A program made the position numbers and the translations under genes. DNA of 64,000 nt from Ceratopteris richardii (Eukaryota > Streptophyta > Polypodiopsida > Polypodiales > Pteridaceae). Under the pieces are notes generated by a model. The model did no database searches, was not told the origin of the DNA, and saw only the letters and a program-made list of their open reading frames with translations. Shown here in pieces: positions 37,408-49,850 of this stretch (the first letter of the stretch is position 1; each line of letters begins with the position of its first letter). Where the stretch lies: positions 73,933,404 through 73,997,403 of the forward strand of contig CM035407.1 in the NCBI GenBank assembly GCA_020310875.1. Direction: 5' to 3'.

Positions 37408-38995
37408 ATTAGGCAGAGGTCTTGGTGGTGCATTTTGTGGTCATTTTGGTGGTGGTGGTGGTGCTTGAGTGGTCGTGGTTTTGCTTCCTTCTCATTGAGA
37501 AAGGTTTCTGCCATCGATTTCGCTCTTTTGGGCCTCATTTTGCCCATTTGCCCACCCTCCCATGCCTTCTTATTTATCACATTTTATACCCATTTTCCCT
37601 TCTACCCATTTTCTTTCCCATTTTGTACATTGTTTACCCCCATTTTCCCTCCCTCCCTTGCTCCTTATGTGTGGTTTGATAATGTCATCGTCTCTTGACA
37701 TAACTCATCTGAATCACTGTGATTAGAATTATTTAGAAGCTATTCAGTTGATTTGTCCATGGGACATATGCAGCCCATGTGCCCATTATGGGGCTGAGTT
37801 GGTTATGTTGATTTGTTATGCAATGGACTCTCGAATCTGTCCAACCACATTCATGTTTATCTGAGAAGCGTCAACTCCGGCTGCTATGCGATACCTCGTA
37901 AAGCTTTCATATGCTAATGGACTCTATCTACACACACTCACACAATAATAACACAAAGTTAAGAGCCCAACGTATTTTCTTGCTATGAAGATTTAACGAG
38001 AGAATGTGAAATAGATCTAGCACTATGTCACTATCGTCACACGTACGCTTAGGACAAGGAGACACATGGATATCTGCATGCACTGTGTACATCACAGAGA
38101 GCAAAACTCTCTTGGTCTGTTGTCTTCCAGGACATAATAGCTCGGTGCAAGCCTTCTAGAGTAGAACAAACAGAAGCAAGGGTCTCTGCGCAGAAACGAG
38201 ATTGCACTCAGAGAGAAGGAGAGAGGCAACAACTTTGCCGTCTGAGTGCTCTCTCCTACACAAGGCTCAGCTTGAACCATCTGATCAGCAGGCTGTCCAT
38301 GTTATCGTGTGTCTAAGAGGGAGTAGGGCACTCGAGCACTGATTGTAGATCAGTGTGTTACTGTGACTCTGAGGCACATAGTATATGGAGAAGAGAACTT
38401 TAGAAATGCACCTCTGATGAACTCTTCGACACAACGATAGAGAAAGTGACAACCTGCACTTACGCCCATATCAGAGAGAGAAAGAGAGAGAGAAAGATGC
38501 CACTCTCTGTCACCTGCAGAAAGATCGACTAGCACATAAACCACTTCCCCTATCCAAAACACAACCCTTGTGCACCATCTCTATGAGCAGAGAATGAGAG
38601 AATTGCAAGCAAGAGAGAAAGCTTTTTGTCTCAGTCTATTTCCCACATCTCGCCACTTCTATTGTGACAATTTCTACCTGCTACTAGAGACTCGAGCAAA
38701 GCACGAAGAGCACAACGTGCGCGCTATGGTCAGAAGTGGAGCACAAGGGCATCAGAAACAACACGACAATAGTGGTGGAATTGGATACGCTGGGTGATCT
38801 GAGCCGATTCGCTCTCATACTGACAGAACAGAGAGAGAGACAGGAAGAGAGAACACCTCAGTCTTTGCAATGTGCACTGTGCATTGTAGTGTGCCACCCA
38901 GTCTCCAAGTGCAATTGTGCAATGAGTCATTGTCTTGGTTCTCTAAGCAATGGGCGAAATTCTGTGCTTATCACTAGCCAATAGCAGGACGTTGT
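37408..38995 (+). other. Region after the 37-kb LTR; at most a trace of gag
   Basis: A frame from ATG 37684 (MSSSLDITHLNH, then NYLEAIQ) could be the start of a copia-type gag, but it breaks quickly and nothing downstream is recognisable. 37900-38995 has many GAGAGA words and no supported gene. Confidence 0.3.
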
Positions 38996-40068
38996 TGATG
39001 TATGAAACACCACAAGAAATGAATTAATGTGACACTAGAACACCTCTATGATCACCATTAACTCATTGCCACTCCAAACTTTGAGAAATGATAGCCTAAA
39101 GTGAGAACTTTGCTTCTACAAAAATTCCTAGTCACCGAAATGATATACCTTCAGTATTTTGCTAGTTTCTCCTAGCTCAAGTATTATTTCTCCATGAACC
39201 TTTATAGGCTGAAACTAGAAGAGTAGAGCTCTCCAACAAGCTATCATATGCATCAAATGGATCTCTAGAACTCAAGTTATGGCGTTAACAAGATCACCCT
39301 ATATGACTTCCAAAAGTGGAATTTTTTCCTGTTTTAGTAATCCTGGGTGTCTAAAAATAAAAAATTTGATGCCTAGCATCGAATTTCAGCCAAATTCGAT
39401 GCCGGGAATCGACTTTGAGCTTTTTTAGGCTCTTTTTCTACACCAGAAATACTCTCTTTTACACACACATGAAGAAGACCACTTGTATGCTAGAAGTCGA
39501 TGCCGGGCATCGACTTTATGCTGAAACTCGATGCCAGGCATCGAGTTGCTCCACAAACCTCATGTTTTTAAAAAATTCAACAACAGCTAACACATAGGGA
39601 ATGAAAATAATGACTTATCAGCCAAGATTCGATGCCAGGCATCGAATTGCTTGGCAAACTTGAACTTTTGAATTCATCACACAGTAGGCAAGCATGGAGA
39701 TGATGGAGAGAGACTCATACACAGAACTTTACTCAGTTCTTTCTCATAGCTATGAAAACTCAGAAGTTTTACAGATGCTTTCTCACTCAGAGAAGCCCGA
39801 CTATACTCAGTCGTATAAAATGAACTCCTTCTCTCTTTCTATCACTCTCTTCCACTTCTTCTCTCTCGCTCTCTCTACGTAAGTTGATACAAACTAACTT
39901 ATATAGATTTTCGTATTCACGTGATTTTAAAAAACTTCTAGAACTAAAGTGAACTAACTTTACAAATATGATACATTTGTGAATTTGTCCCTTCACATAG
40001 GCGTGGGGTTTTCTTCCTAAGATTTGACCTTCAAATATATGTCCAATTAGTGATTGTTTCTCCAACAG
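38996..40068 (-). repeat. 3' LTR of copia fragment C (left boundary estimated)
   Basis: The right end is firm: minus strand TGTTGGAGAAACAATCAC directly after the polypurine tract. A TATA (minus CTATATAA, 39899-39906) and CT-rich leader follow. The left end is a guess from the length of the related B LTRs and a TGATGTATGAAA start; no partner LTR exists to check it. Confidence 0.6.
39366..39646. repeat. Five palindromes of the form TCGATGCC-N-GGCATCGA
   Basis: Copies at 39366-39383, 39395-39413, 39496-39514, 39527-39545 and 39628-39646. The third, fourth and fifth are perfect around the central base, and the flanking bases (GTC/GAC, CTC/GAG, TTC/GAA) co-vary to preserve pairing. They fall in the transcribed leader part of the C LTR if its boundary is right. 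Confidence 0.95.
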
Positions 40069-40080
40069 CTCCCCCTCAAT
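40069..40080 (-). other. Polypurine tract of copia C
   Basis: Minus strand GATTGAGGGGGAGC directly before the LTR, nearly the same as in copia B. Confidence 0.85.
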
Positions 40081-40104
40081 CACTAATTGACATTTCCTGT
40101 TTCT

Positions 40105-40860
40105 TCATATCATCTTCTTTTCTTTTACTCCTTCCATGCTTTTGAATCTGCTGGTCTTCACACCATCCAAGATCTTTGTCATTATGTCTGCTATCTGATT
40201 TTTAGTAGAAATGTACTCCACTTCAATCTCCTTCTCCATTACCTTTTCTCTGAGAAAATGATAATGTATCTCTATGTGCTTTGTTCTTGCATGAAAAACT
40301 GGATTTGCTGCAAGATAAAGTGAACTCATATTATCTCCATGTATTGTAGGTGTACCTTGATCAATGCCCAAGCTTTTGAACAATGTCTGCATCCATATGA
40401 CCTCCTTAGCTGCTTCCACAAGTCCTTTGTACTCAGCTTCAGTTGATGATAATGCTACTGTATGTTGTTTCTTTGAACACCAACTTACACGCTTATCACC
40501 AATGTATATCATGTAGCCATGAGTTGATCTTCTGTCATCTTGGTTACCTGCCCAGTCTGAGTCACTGTAGGCTCTCAACTTCAAATCTGATGTAAAAGGA
40601 TAATATAATCCTTCCTTTATAGTTCCTTTGATATATCTAAGAACTCTTTGACCTACAATCCAATGTGGTTCCTTTGGACAATGCATGAATTGTGACAAAA
40701 CTCCCACTGCATAACTAAGATCAGGTCTTGTTAGTGTAGCATAAATCAAACTACCCACAAGAGATTGATACTTCCTCATATCTTTGTATTCTGCACCATC
40801 ATATTTACTGAGCTTGTGATTAAGTTCAAGTGGAGTTGAAGCTTCTCTGCAATTTTCCAT
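40105..40860 (-). pseudogene. Copia C: end of RT and complete RNase H
   Basis: 251 open codons: MENCREASTPLELNHKL, SLIYATLTRPDLSYAVG, then RNase H YSDSDWAGNQDDRRSTH, SSTEAEYKGLV, GDNMSSLYLAANPVF and KHIEIHYHFLREK. The domain is uninterrupted and close to that of copia B. The element is cut at 40860, where unrelated sequence of fragment D begins. Confidence 0.93.
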
Positions 40861-41051
40861 ATCAAACCTCTCGCATCGATTTATCTTGGTGTTTTTTGCA
40901 AGAATAGGGCTAATCTAAGCCCCTCCCCTCCCCAAGAATTTTAACTGTAGTGTCCAGTTGTTCATTTCAAGCTTTGCAATTATTTTGAAGCGGTATTTTC
41001 GGCAAGTGTCTTTGATAGTGTTTCTAAGCACTTTATTCTCAAAGCTTTATA

Positions 41052-42227
41052 ATGACCAAAAGTGAAGGTAGCTCATCATCTATGGCTAACTTCTTACCCT
41101 CTTTCATCCCTATTTTTATCCCTAAGGATGAACGCCTCAATGGAAAAAATTACAATCTATGGAAAGATGTCATGCGCGCATATCTCTATACGAATCTTCT
41201 TCATGAAGTAGTAGATGGGATAGACCCCCAACCCAATAGGGATACCAACTTAGACAATTGGCATGTGTGGAATGTCAAGGATAAAAGAGCTTTAGGTCAG
41301 CTATTACTTGCTTGCAACGAAAGGACATATCACGGCATGCAAGACGTCCAAGGATGCTTGGGATACATTAGCCGCTTTGTATGAAGACAAAACCCCTTCA
41401 AAAATATATGCATTAGAGGCCGAGTTTCATAATTTGACCATTCGGACAAACGACACAATTACCAAGGTCATAGCCCAATTTGAGGACTACCAGCGTAAAT
41501 TATCACTATGTGGTAGGCAGATTTCTAGTGAAGACATGGCCATTCGGCGTCTTAACAAGTTACCTAAGTCGTAGGAGACATTTTTCACAACTTTGTATAA
41601 TCGCGGCCAGGTTTTAACTTGGGAAGAGGTTCGTCGACTATTGCTCCTCCACGACTCGTGAGCCAAGTCGACTTCCTCCCAGGAATCTGCCATGAAGGCC
41701 AAAGGCCCATTCAATAAGGGCAAAACCACAAGTCATCAAGCTAGCAATGGATCTAAGCAAACGATCGCATAATTCATCGAAGAAGTTCACTTGTATTTTT
41801 TGTGGCAAACCTGGCCACATTGAAAAATATTGCTTCAAGAAAAAGAACCAAGACAAGTCTAAGTCTAACTCAAAGAGTGAACATCATTCTCACTGCACAA
41901 GTGAAGAACTATTTTTCACAAGTGAATACAAAGCACTTGTGGCAACCACTCCCAAGAAAGAATGGATTTTCGATAGTGGTGCTTCATTCCACATGTGCCA
42001 TGACAAAGATGATTTCCTTGAGTTTGAAGAGCATCAAAGACAAGTTTACCTTGGAGACAACAAGTGCATTGAAATCCAAGGAAGAGGAAAAGTTCAAGTC
42101 ATCAACTCTGAAGGTGAGGCCAAGTCACTAAAAGATGTCATTTATGTACCAAGCCTCTGTAAGAATCTGCTTTCAGTCAAAGCCATCACAAAGTGCAACA
42201 TAACGGCTCAGTTTGATCACAACAAAG
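41052..42227 (+). pseudogene. Copia D: gag and protease fragment
   Basis: ATG 41052 opens a Gag N-terminus (LNGKNYNLWKDVMRAYLYTN). A frame change at about 41335 is followed by TSKDAWDTLAALYEDKTPSK and IRRLNKLPKS, then TAG; a second frame change leads to zinc knuckle CIFCGKPGHIEKYC and protease WIFDSGASFHMC with LKDVIYVPSLCKNLLSV. It ends abruptly at 42227 where the LTR of fragment E starts. The 190 bp before the ATG (40861-41051) may be its leader; no PBS or LTR is visible. It is on the opposite strand to its neighbours. Confidence 0.9.
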
Positions 42228-42606
42228 TGTCACGAGGAAGGAGATAAGGAAGAGAGCTCACACACACACTCTCACTCTCAAGGAGAAGCACCCACACAGA
42301 TTGAGGCAAGGAAGAATGATCTTCTTCTTCTTCTTCTATTACATAAAAGGAATGTACAAGAATGACCTAAAAACAAGAATACAACAAGTGCAATATATAA
42401 AGATCAGTACATACGGAAAATCCTAATATCCGTGAATGAGTGAGCTGACAAGAAACAAATGTGCCATCACTCTCGGTAGATAAATCTAATAAAGCTCAAT
42501 GAAGTATCCCTGACATATATCGGTATGACCACTATACATGTCAGAGAAACGAAAAAATGGTACGTGACATCCTGGATCATCATATGTTGAGCTTGATATC
42601 TCAACA
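42228..42606 (-). repeat. 3' LTR of copia E (379 bp)
   Basis: Minus strand TGTTGAGATATCAAGC...CCTCGTGACA, next to a polypurine tract (minus GAGCTTGAGGGGGAG, 42607-42621). Contains (CTT)n at about 42321-42337. It does not match the LTR at 46741-48013. Confidence 0.82.
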
Positions 42607-43780
42607 CTCCCCCTCAAGCTCAACGCCATATCTTGTAATCCATGCATCTCTCGAAACTTCTTTAACTTCTCAGCTCCAAGTGCTTTGGTGAAAATATCAG
42701 CAACCTGCTCATCTGTTCTCACATAAACAAGATCAATATCACCTGCTAATACCTTCTCTCTGATGAAGTGATAATGTACCTCGATATGCTTTGTTCTAGC
42801 ATGGAAAACTGGGTTCGGTGCTAACTGTATGCTGCTAAAATTATCACAATAGATAGTGATAGGCTTTTACACTTCCACACCTAAATCTGCAAGTAACATC
42901 TCCAGCCATGATGCCTCACATGCTACCATTGCAGCACCTCTATACTGAGCCTCTGTACTCGACAAAGCAACACGGGGTTGCTTCTTGCTGCTCCATGTAA
43001 AAGCTGCACCTCCAAGTGAGAAAAGAAAGCCACTAGTAGATCTTCTATCTGGAGTACTACCAGCCCAATCTGCATTGGTGTATCCATGAATCTGCAACTC
43101 CACACCAGCTTCATAAAATAATGCATAATCCAAAGTAGCACTCGCATAACGTAGAGTGCGCCTTAGAGCATCCAAATGTGGCTTCCTAGGAACTTGCATA
43201 AACTGACTTTCAAGTCCAACAGTATAACTTAGATCAGGCCTTGTAATTATGAGATATATAAGACTTCCCACAATTTTCATGTACATAGTAGCATTTTCCA
43301 ATGCTTCACCTGATGTAGTATCCAATTTCAAATTCTGATCTAATGGCATAGAAATTGGCTTACAATCAGCCATACCATACTTTTGCAGCATATTCAAGGC
43401 ATATTGCCTTTGCGACATCCATATACCTATTTCTGTATGTATAAACTCAATGCCCAAGAAATAGCGCAGCACACCAAGATCTTTCATGTCGAATTCTTGC
43501 ATAAGAAGTTTCTTTACCTCTTTGATGCTTTCTTCATTATCACCACCTACAATCAGGTCATCAACATAAATAGCCACAATAGTGATGCCATCATCAGCCT
43601 TCCGTGCATATAGTGAGTGATCTGCATCACACATAGAGAACCGAATGCTGGTTAAGTAATCAGCAATCCTTGCATGCCATGCACGAGGGGCTTGCTTCAG
43701 CCCATACAAAGCCTTTTGCAACTTGCAAACATATTCTGGATGCTTTGAATCTTCATATCCTTGTGGCTGGTCCACATAGT
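42607..43780 (-). pseudogene. Copia E: RT C-terminal half and RNase H
   Basis: [62 protein letters not shown], then RNase H YTNADWAGSTPDRRS and SSTEAQYRGAA, and after a TAA at 42867 the final part ending VRTDEQVADIFTKALGAEKL. The upstream RT part with the first catalytic Asp (QLDVKxAF block, about 32 residues) is missing, because the sequence switches to family F at about 43780. Confidence 0.92.
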
Positions 43781-44236
43781 AGGCATCTTTGCCACAGGAG
43801 AGGTCTCCTCATAATCGATTCCCTGAGTTTGTGCAAAGCCTTTTGCTACAAGCCTTGCCTTATACATGTTAATGGAACCATCAGAACTCTTCTTGAGTTT
43901 ATAGACCCATCTTGAGGCTATTACCTTCATGGATGAAGTCTTGGGCACCAAATCCCTAGTGTTGTTTTCCTCAAGTGCTTCAATCTCTTCCTTCATTGCA
44001 TACTTCCATTCTGATTTTTCTTTGGCCTCTTCAAATGATGATTGCTCCTCTTGGTTTATGTCCTGTGCTATGTAGATAGAATGTTTAGTTACTAATGAGG
44101 TGTGAAACCCATACCTTTCTGGTTTTTTCTTTTCCCTCATCGATCTTCTTAGCCCATGATGTGATGATTCTGCCTCATGTCCAAGTTCCTGCAATTTTGC
44201 TTTACCTTTAGACTTCCATGCTTTGATCTTTTCTAT
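43781..44236 (-). pseudogene. Copia F: RT N-terminal part
   Basis: Reads [55 protein letters not shown] and [20 protein letters not shown], ending AKMPTM; beyond this the frame is that of fragment E shifted by one. It closely parallels the fragment at 1-888, which continues normally after MPTM. The fused RT lacks motif A. Confidence 0.9.
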
Positions 44237-45238
44237 CTAAGATTCATCATCATCTTCTGAGGTGTCTTGTTCTTCAATCTTTGGTTGTTCTCTACCAAGC
44301 TTTGGAAAATCTTCTTCAAGATCATATGGTAAATTGACCTTCCTGCATGAATCTTCATACCATGAATTTTTTTCATAAAAAACTACATCTCTGCTTACCA
44401 AGAATCCTTTGTTGGTAGGGTTGTATAACCTGTAGCCCTTTTGATTGTTGTCATATCCAATAAATACACACCTTTCTGCCTTTGGATCCATCTTGCCTCT
44501 AACCTGTGAAGAAACATGAGCAAAAGCAATACATCCAAAAATTTTACAATGATCTAAGCTTGGTCTTCTTCCATTCCTAGCCTCATATGGAGTCATCCCA
44601 TCAAGGGATTTTGAAGGCAACCTGTTAATCAAGTAAGTGGCTCTAGATACAGCCTTAGCCCATAGATAATTAGGCAAATGCTTTTCATTTAACATGGACC
44701 GTGCATCTTCAACCATTGTCCTATTCCTCCTTTCTACCACTCCATTTTGCTCAGGAGTGTACCTTGTAGTTACCTCTCTTTTGATTCCTCTTTCTTGAAG
44801 AAAAGAATCAAACTCATGGGAGAAGTATTCTCCCCCTCCATCTGACCTTAGCCTTTTTAGTGATTTACCTGTTTGATTCTCCACAAGAGCCAAATATCTT
44901 TTGAAAGATGAAAAAACTTCATCTTTGTGTTTCATAAAGAATAGGATAGTCCATCTGCTGCAATCATCAATAAAGGAGACATAATACGTTGATCCGGATA
45001 TTGAAGCTTCCTTGCTAGGTCCCCATACATCTGTATGAACCAACTCCAAGAGATCTCCATGCATATAACCTTTCTTCATGAATGGTAACCTATGAGACTT
45101 TCCAAATTGACATGCACTACACTTATAAATCATATGTTGTTTTGACAAATTCGGGAGTCCAAGTACACTTTGGTCCCTGCAAATCTGCTTTAATGACCTT
45201 TCACCAATATGTGCTAACCTTTTGTGCCATACTTCCAA
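44237..45238 (-). pseudogene. Copia F integrase
   Basis: Open for 333 codons: zinc finger (VWHKRLAHIGERS, CSACQFGKSH), catalytic core (VHTDVWGPSKEAS, FIDDCSRWTILFF, LRSDGGGEYFS, YTPEQNGVVERRNRT) and C-terminal SRDVVFYEKNSWYEDSCRKV. The core appears intact. It stops in an acidic run (TSEDDDES) before the RT frame. Relative of the integrase end at the left edge of the window. Confidence 0.95.
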
Positions 45239-45240
45239 TT

Positions 45241-46723
45241 CTATGAGTGTCTGACTACCATAATTGAAGAGATTCTAGTGTCTTGTAATAAAACTGTGAA
45301 CAATCTACCTGCCTTTTCACCTTTTGCAATTCTTCTGAATCCTTGACTTGGATCTTCAACAAATGCTCCTGCTTTTGTGAACCTGACTTGCAACCCTTTC
45401 TCTACTATCTGCCCAACACTTATCAAACTCTTTGTAATGGTAGGGACATAGAGTACCTTACTGAGTAGGTTGATCTTTCCATCAGGTGCTTTGACATTGC
45501 CTATTTTCTCCACAAGATGTCTTGTATCATCTCCTATTCGTACCTCATGCTTTTTCCTTGGATCTTCTAAATCTGATAGGAGTGCCACATTTCCTGCCAC
45601 ATGATTTGAGCAACCTGAATCTATGTAGAAAACATGCTCATCAGATTTACCTTGTGGCATAGCCATGTTCATGATCAATAATGAATCCTCTTTGTTTGAG
45701 TGTTCTGTGTAGTTATTGAAGTCTCTCCTTCCTTTGTAGCCTCCTTGATAGTTTGAATGATTGTAGTTGTTGTAGTTGCCATGATAATTGTTGAACCTTC
45801 CTCTTGAGTAGCCATAACTTCCTCTATTGTATCCTCTGCCTCTTTGATTCCTGGAATTCCTAAAGCAATTTTTAGTTGTATGATTAGTTAATCCACAAAT
45901 AGAAAATGAGTTGGAGTCTTGGGATCTCCCCTTGCCATGTCTACCTCCTCTTCCTCTACCTCTGCCATGTCTTCCTCTACCTACATAGTTGACTTGATAT
46001 GTATCTGCTTCATCATCCACTTTCTTTGCCTTTCCTTTGTTATCTTTGGACTTGCTTTTATCAATGTATAAAGCTGAAGATTGATTACCTTCAGAGCTTT
46101 CTCCATTTTTGATAATCTTTGCCTCTTGAGTAAGTAGTTGTCCAATGAGTGTATTGAAATCAGGTACATGCATGTCCATGTACAAATCCATAGCTATGGT
46201 GAATGCTTCCCACTTGTCATCTGCCTTCAAGCCATTGATGACCTGCCTTACAATTTTCTCTTCGTCTATTACCTCTCCAATGCTTCCCAACTGATCTGCT
46301 ATGTCCTTGAGCTTTGTGACAAAATCAGTCACATTTTGTTTGGGAGCCTCTTGAGACTTGTGAAATCCAGCCATAATTGATGCTTCCTAGCTTTAGTATT
46401 TGAAGAGAAGAAAGCTTCAAGTGCATCCCACACATCCTGAGATGTCTTACAACTTCTAATGTGACGCAACAAAAAATTGAGATAGAGTTGAGGAGACAAG
46501 ACCTTGCAAGTGCATCCTTGGAGCACCATGTGCTCAATCTTTCTTTCTCTTCTTGTGTTGGTTGACTTTTGTTCCTAAAACTTGGCATAACTTCATCTCC
46601 AGCCACATAACCATATAAACTTATACCTTGGAGATAAGATTCCATTCTTAATGACCAAGCTGAGTAGTTACCTCTGTCCAATTTTTCAATTGATGAAGGA
46701 AATCCATCTTCCATGTTGTCCAA
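45241..46723 (-). pseudogene. Copia F gag and protease
   Basis: Gag starts near 46723 (MDNMEDGFPSSIEKLDRGNY), with one or two frame changes at 46400-46560 and re-entry in KTSQDVWDALEAFF. The main frame (46374-45241) runs through VINGLKADDKWEAFTIAMDL, a Gly/Arg-rich box, and a knuckle reading FSICGLTNHTTKNC in which the first Cys is Phe, then a Tyr/Asn/Gly-rich stretch and protease FYIDSGCSNHVAGN. Ends with LFTVLLQ and a stop before integrase. The altered knuckle would be expected to impair nucleic-acid binding. Confidence 0.92.
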
Positions 46724-46727
46724 CCTT

Positions 46728-46739
46728 GCTCTGATACCA
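46728..46739 (-). other. Primer-binding site of copia F
   Basis: Minus strand TGGTATCAGAGC, one base from the LTR. Confidence 0.92.
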
Positions 46740-46740
46740 C

Positions 46741-48013
46741 TGTGAAGAGATGGATAGGTATGTGCTTGAAGATGAAGAGGTGTTACAAAATCCTTGATCT
46801 ACACCAGCCAAATGAACTCCACGAGTATGTGGTGGGCCCTTTTAGCTTGCCAATGGATGTATTAGACACCCTATGTACCTTGCAAGATCACTCACAAAAA
46901 AATAGATCAAAACAGATAAGTTAGAGTTAGCTTAGAGGTGAAGAACTTGCTATTTTTGGTTCATACACCTGTTTAGTGTTTTGCATAATTCTCTGAGCAC
47001 AATAGCAATTAGCTTAATTCCTCTTGGGGAAGTCTAGTTAACTTAAAGATCTAACTTTCAAGAGTAATCTCATAAAAAATAATGAAACACACACTGAGAA
47101 TGATGTTTAGCAACTGATGACATCATCCTGATTTTCATGGGCTGCTACAGTTTGATACTAGTGAGCAGAAAAATGAACATAACTCCAGATGTAAGCATCC
47201 AATGATCATGCAAACTTGTATGCTTATACTAGACAGTAAACGGAATCCAACAAGCTTTAAAGCATTGAGTTTGAATAAGTACACATTGAAAAACAGCTCT
47301 GAAAAGATGAGTAAAAATGTCGGGTACCTGACAGAGAAGTGAAAATGACAGACAAGGTTGATGTCAACTGAACATAAATGAAGATTGAAATATCCAAATG
47401 AAATGAAATTTGATGATCATATATTAGACTTATAGAGATAACTTTACCAAGTTAAATCACTAAAAAGGATGCACCAAGCTCAGAGAAACCATCTCTGCAA
47501 TCTGACTGAGAAAACTGAGAGATATGGCAGTGAGTAGTACACTTCACAAGAACATGGAAATATGAACTCAAATGATCATGACAATGAAAGTATATTGCTT
47601 GTACAATACAATGGACTTACTGATACATATGTGTGCCTTGGAATCACAGCTTGATATGGCATAAAGCTCAGCTCTTGGAGGTCTTCACATAGGTCTCTCT
47701 AACCATGACTAAAGTTGCTATCTATTTATAGTTGAATTTGGGAGGCTAACTTCCCTCAATCACTCTCCAATCAATTAGTGATTGATTTGATTTTCTACCT
47801 ACCACAAATCACGAATTCGTGGCTCCTCTTTCCCTTTTTGATCAAGTGGACTCAACCACTTAAGATTCTCTCACTTTTACATTAAGTAAACTCTTCAAAA
47901 GTTACAAGAGGTAGTTCACAAGTGAACTTTGCATAGTCTTCATTTTAAAGCTTCTTCTATGACTTTGTGGGACTCAAGCCAATACTTAGGCTTGTCATAG
48001 ACTTGCTCCAACA
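46741..48013 (-). repeat. 5' LTR of copia F (about 1273 bp)
   Basis: Minus strand TGTTGGAGCAAGTCTATG...TCTCTTCACA. Placed by the PBS on one side and the TGTTGG start before CA-rich DNA on the other. Its 3' partner is absent. Confidence 0.75.
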
Positions 48014-48620
48014 ACATACACATGCAGACACACACATATATACACATATACATGTATATACACACATAGAAAAATACTCATACACACATAGACACACACA
48101 CACATAGACACATAGACACATACACACACATGCACACAAAGTTACACACACACACACACATACACATGCATACACACACACTTATACATATACACATGTA
48201 TATACACACATAGACACACACATAGACACACACACATACACACATAGACACACACACACATACAAACATAGACACATACACACATAAAAACATACACACA
48301 TAGACAGATACACACACACATACACACACACTTACATACACACATACACATGCATACACACACATGTATAGACACATAGACACACACATACACATATAGA
48401 CACAGTACAAACACACACACATAGACACACACACACATAGACACACACACATATACACACACACATATACACACATACACATAGACACATACATACATAC
48501 ACACACATACACACACACATACACACACATTTATACACACACATACACATGCATACACACACATATATACAGATACACACGTATATACACACATAGACAC
48601 ACACACATACACACATAGAC
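48014..48620. repeat. CA-rich tract (ACACATAC/ACATAGAC)n
   Basis: About 600 bp of CACATA and CACATAGA words. Apparent minus-strand ORFs (CVCVYVC) are composition artefacts. Confidence 0.95.
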
Positions 48621-48743
48621 ATGCTTTAGTCGAGAATCGACACTCAAGCTTGGGCACCATTACAAAGCATCAAATTGATTTAAATGAGAAGATATCAATA
48701 TGGTTAAAACTATGGTGAACCCTAACCTTTAGAAACTCATCCT

Positions 48744-49850
48744 ACATGTATTGAAGTTCAATGAGAATGTTTTGCATTTGAACATAATCAAAAGATATGA
48801 TGTTTTATTGTATATCCTTGTGAACTCACTTGTACCTACAAACGTTAATTAAGGTAAGAGCATGAGTCATTCAATTTCATTATGTGTGCTTGTGGTTTAA
48901 ATGTGAGTATGGGGGTGGCCATGTAAGCATGTATGTTTGTGAAAAAGCGAGTGTCTCTATGTGCCGTACATGTTCAAATGGTGGATATGTGAGTGTGTGA
49001 GTATAGAAGCCAATGTATGTGCATCCAAATACATAAACACTTGTGTATGCCATTTGATGGTGCATTTGTGCATGTCAACATGAGCGTGAATGTGTGTGCA
49101 TTTATGTTCGCATGTAAATACAAGTTTTTGTGTGTCTCCGTATGCGATGTTATGGATGAGTATATGTATATGTGCACATGTGTGAATGGATGCAAGCATT
49201 TGAACGTATAAACGTGTGTGTGAAACTATTAGTTGTAAAGTAAAAGAATTAAGGCAATATACAATATATAGTGAAACAAAGGTAAATAAAGGGGAAAACG
49301 TAAGATGCTAACTCAGCGTGAAAGCATGGAGAAGTTTCCCTTTTTTTTGGGTGATGGTTTTTGGTGGCAGGAATAAAACTCGGCAGGAAGATTAAGGGAA
49401 GAAAAAAAAACGTGGAAGATGGGGAAAATTCGCTTCCTTATGCAGGACGGTCGAGAGGCGAAGGGAAGGAGGTGGATGGCTATGATCTAAGGGAGAGCCG
49501 CTGCGTCCACAAAACAAAAAAGAAAAAAGCAAATGAGGTCAATGCATGAGGGCAGGTTCAGCGGGGAAAAGAGAAGAAGAAGGAGATTGATTTAAATGAT
49601 CTTTTATCAGGAGCTCTAACAGATCGAGCTTGGATTCGGCGTTCTTTAAGAAGCCACATGCCAAGAATTAGTAGTGGAGAGGAGAATTATGATGGAGGAT
49701 GCGGGGGGCAGAATCACGTGGAATTTGTTTGTATCTATAGTGAGTGTCAAGCTTGACTCGTGCCCGAATTTTCTCAGCTCGTCATGTCCGGCAGCTATAT
49801 TCTCCTGCTGCGAAGTCGAGAAGATGTGTAAGCCTCCTCGTGAAATCTAA
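48744..49850 (+). repeat. Direct repeat R1 (about 1.1 kb), partner of 56117-57228
   Basis: Starts TTGAAGTTCAATGAGAATG; shares long near-identical runs with R2 (GAGTCATTCAATTTCATTAT, GTATGGGGGTG, CAAATACATAAACAC) to about GAAGTCGAGAAGATGTG. The spacing of 7373 bp would suit two LTRs, but no PBS is seen after R1. Contains TATG/TGTG-rich low-complexity sequence. Confidence 0.85.

Noticed and set aside
48078-48660. Cys/Val/Tyr-rich ORFs in several minus-strand frames, and similar ones at 4124-4456 and 48957-49211
   Set aside because: They arise from CA/TG-rich repeats; open frames exist in all phases without conserved motifs.
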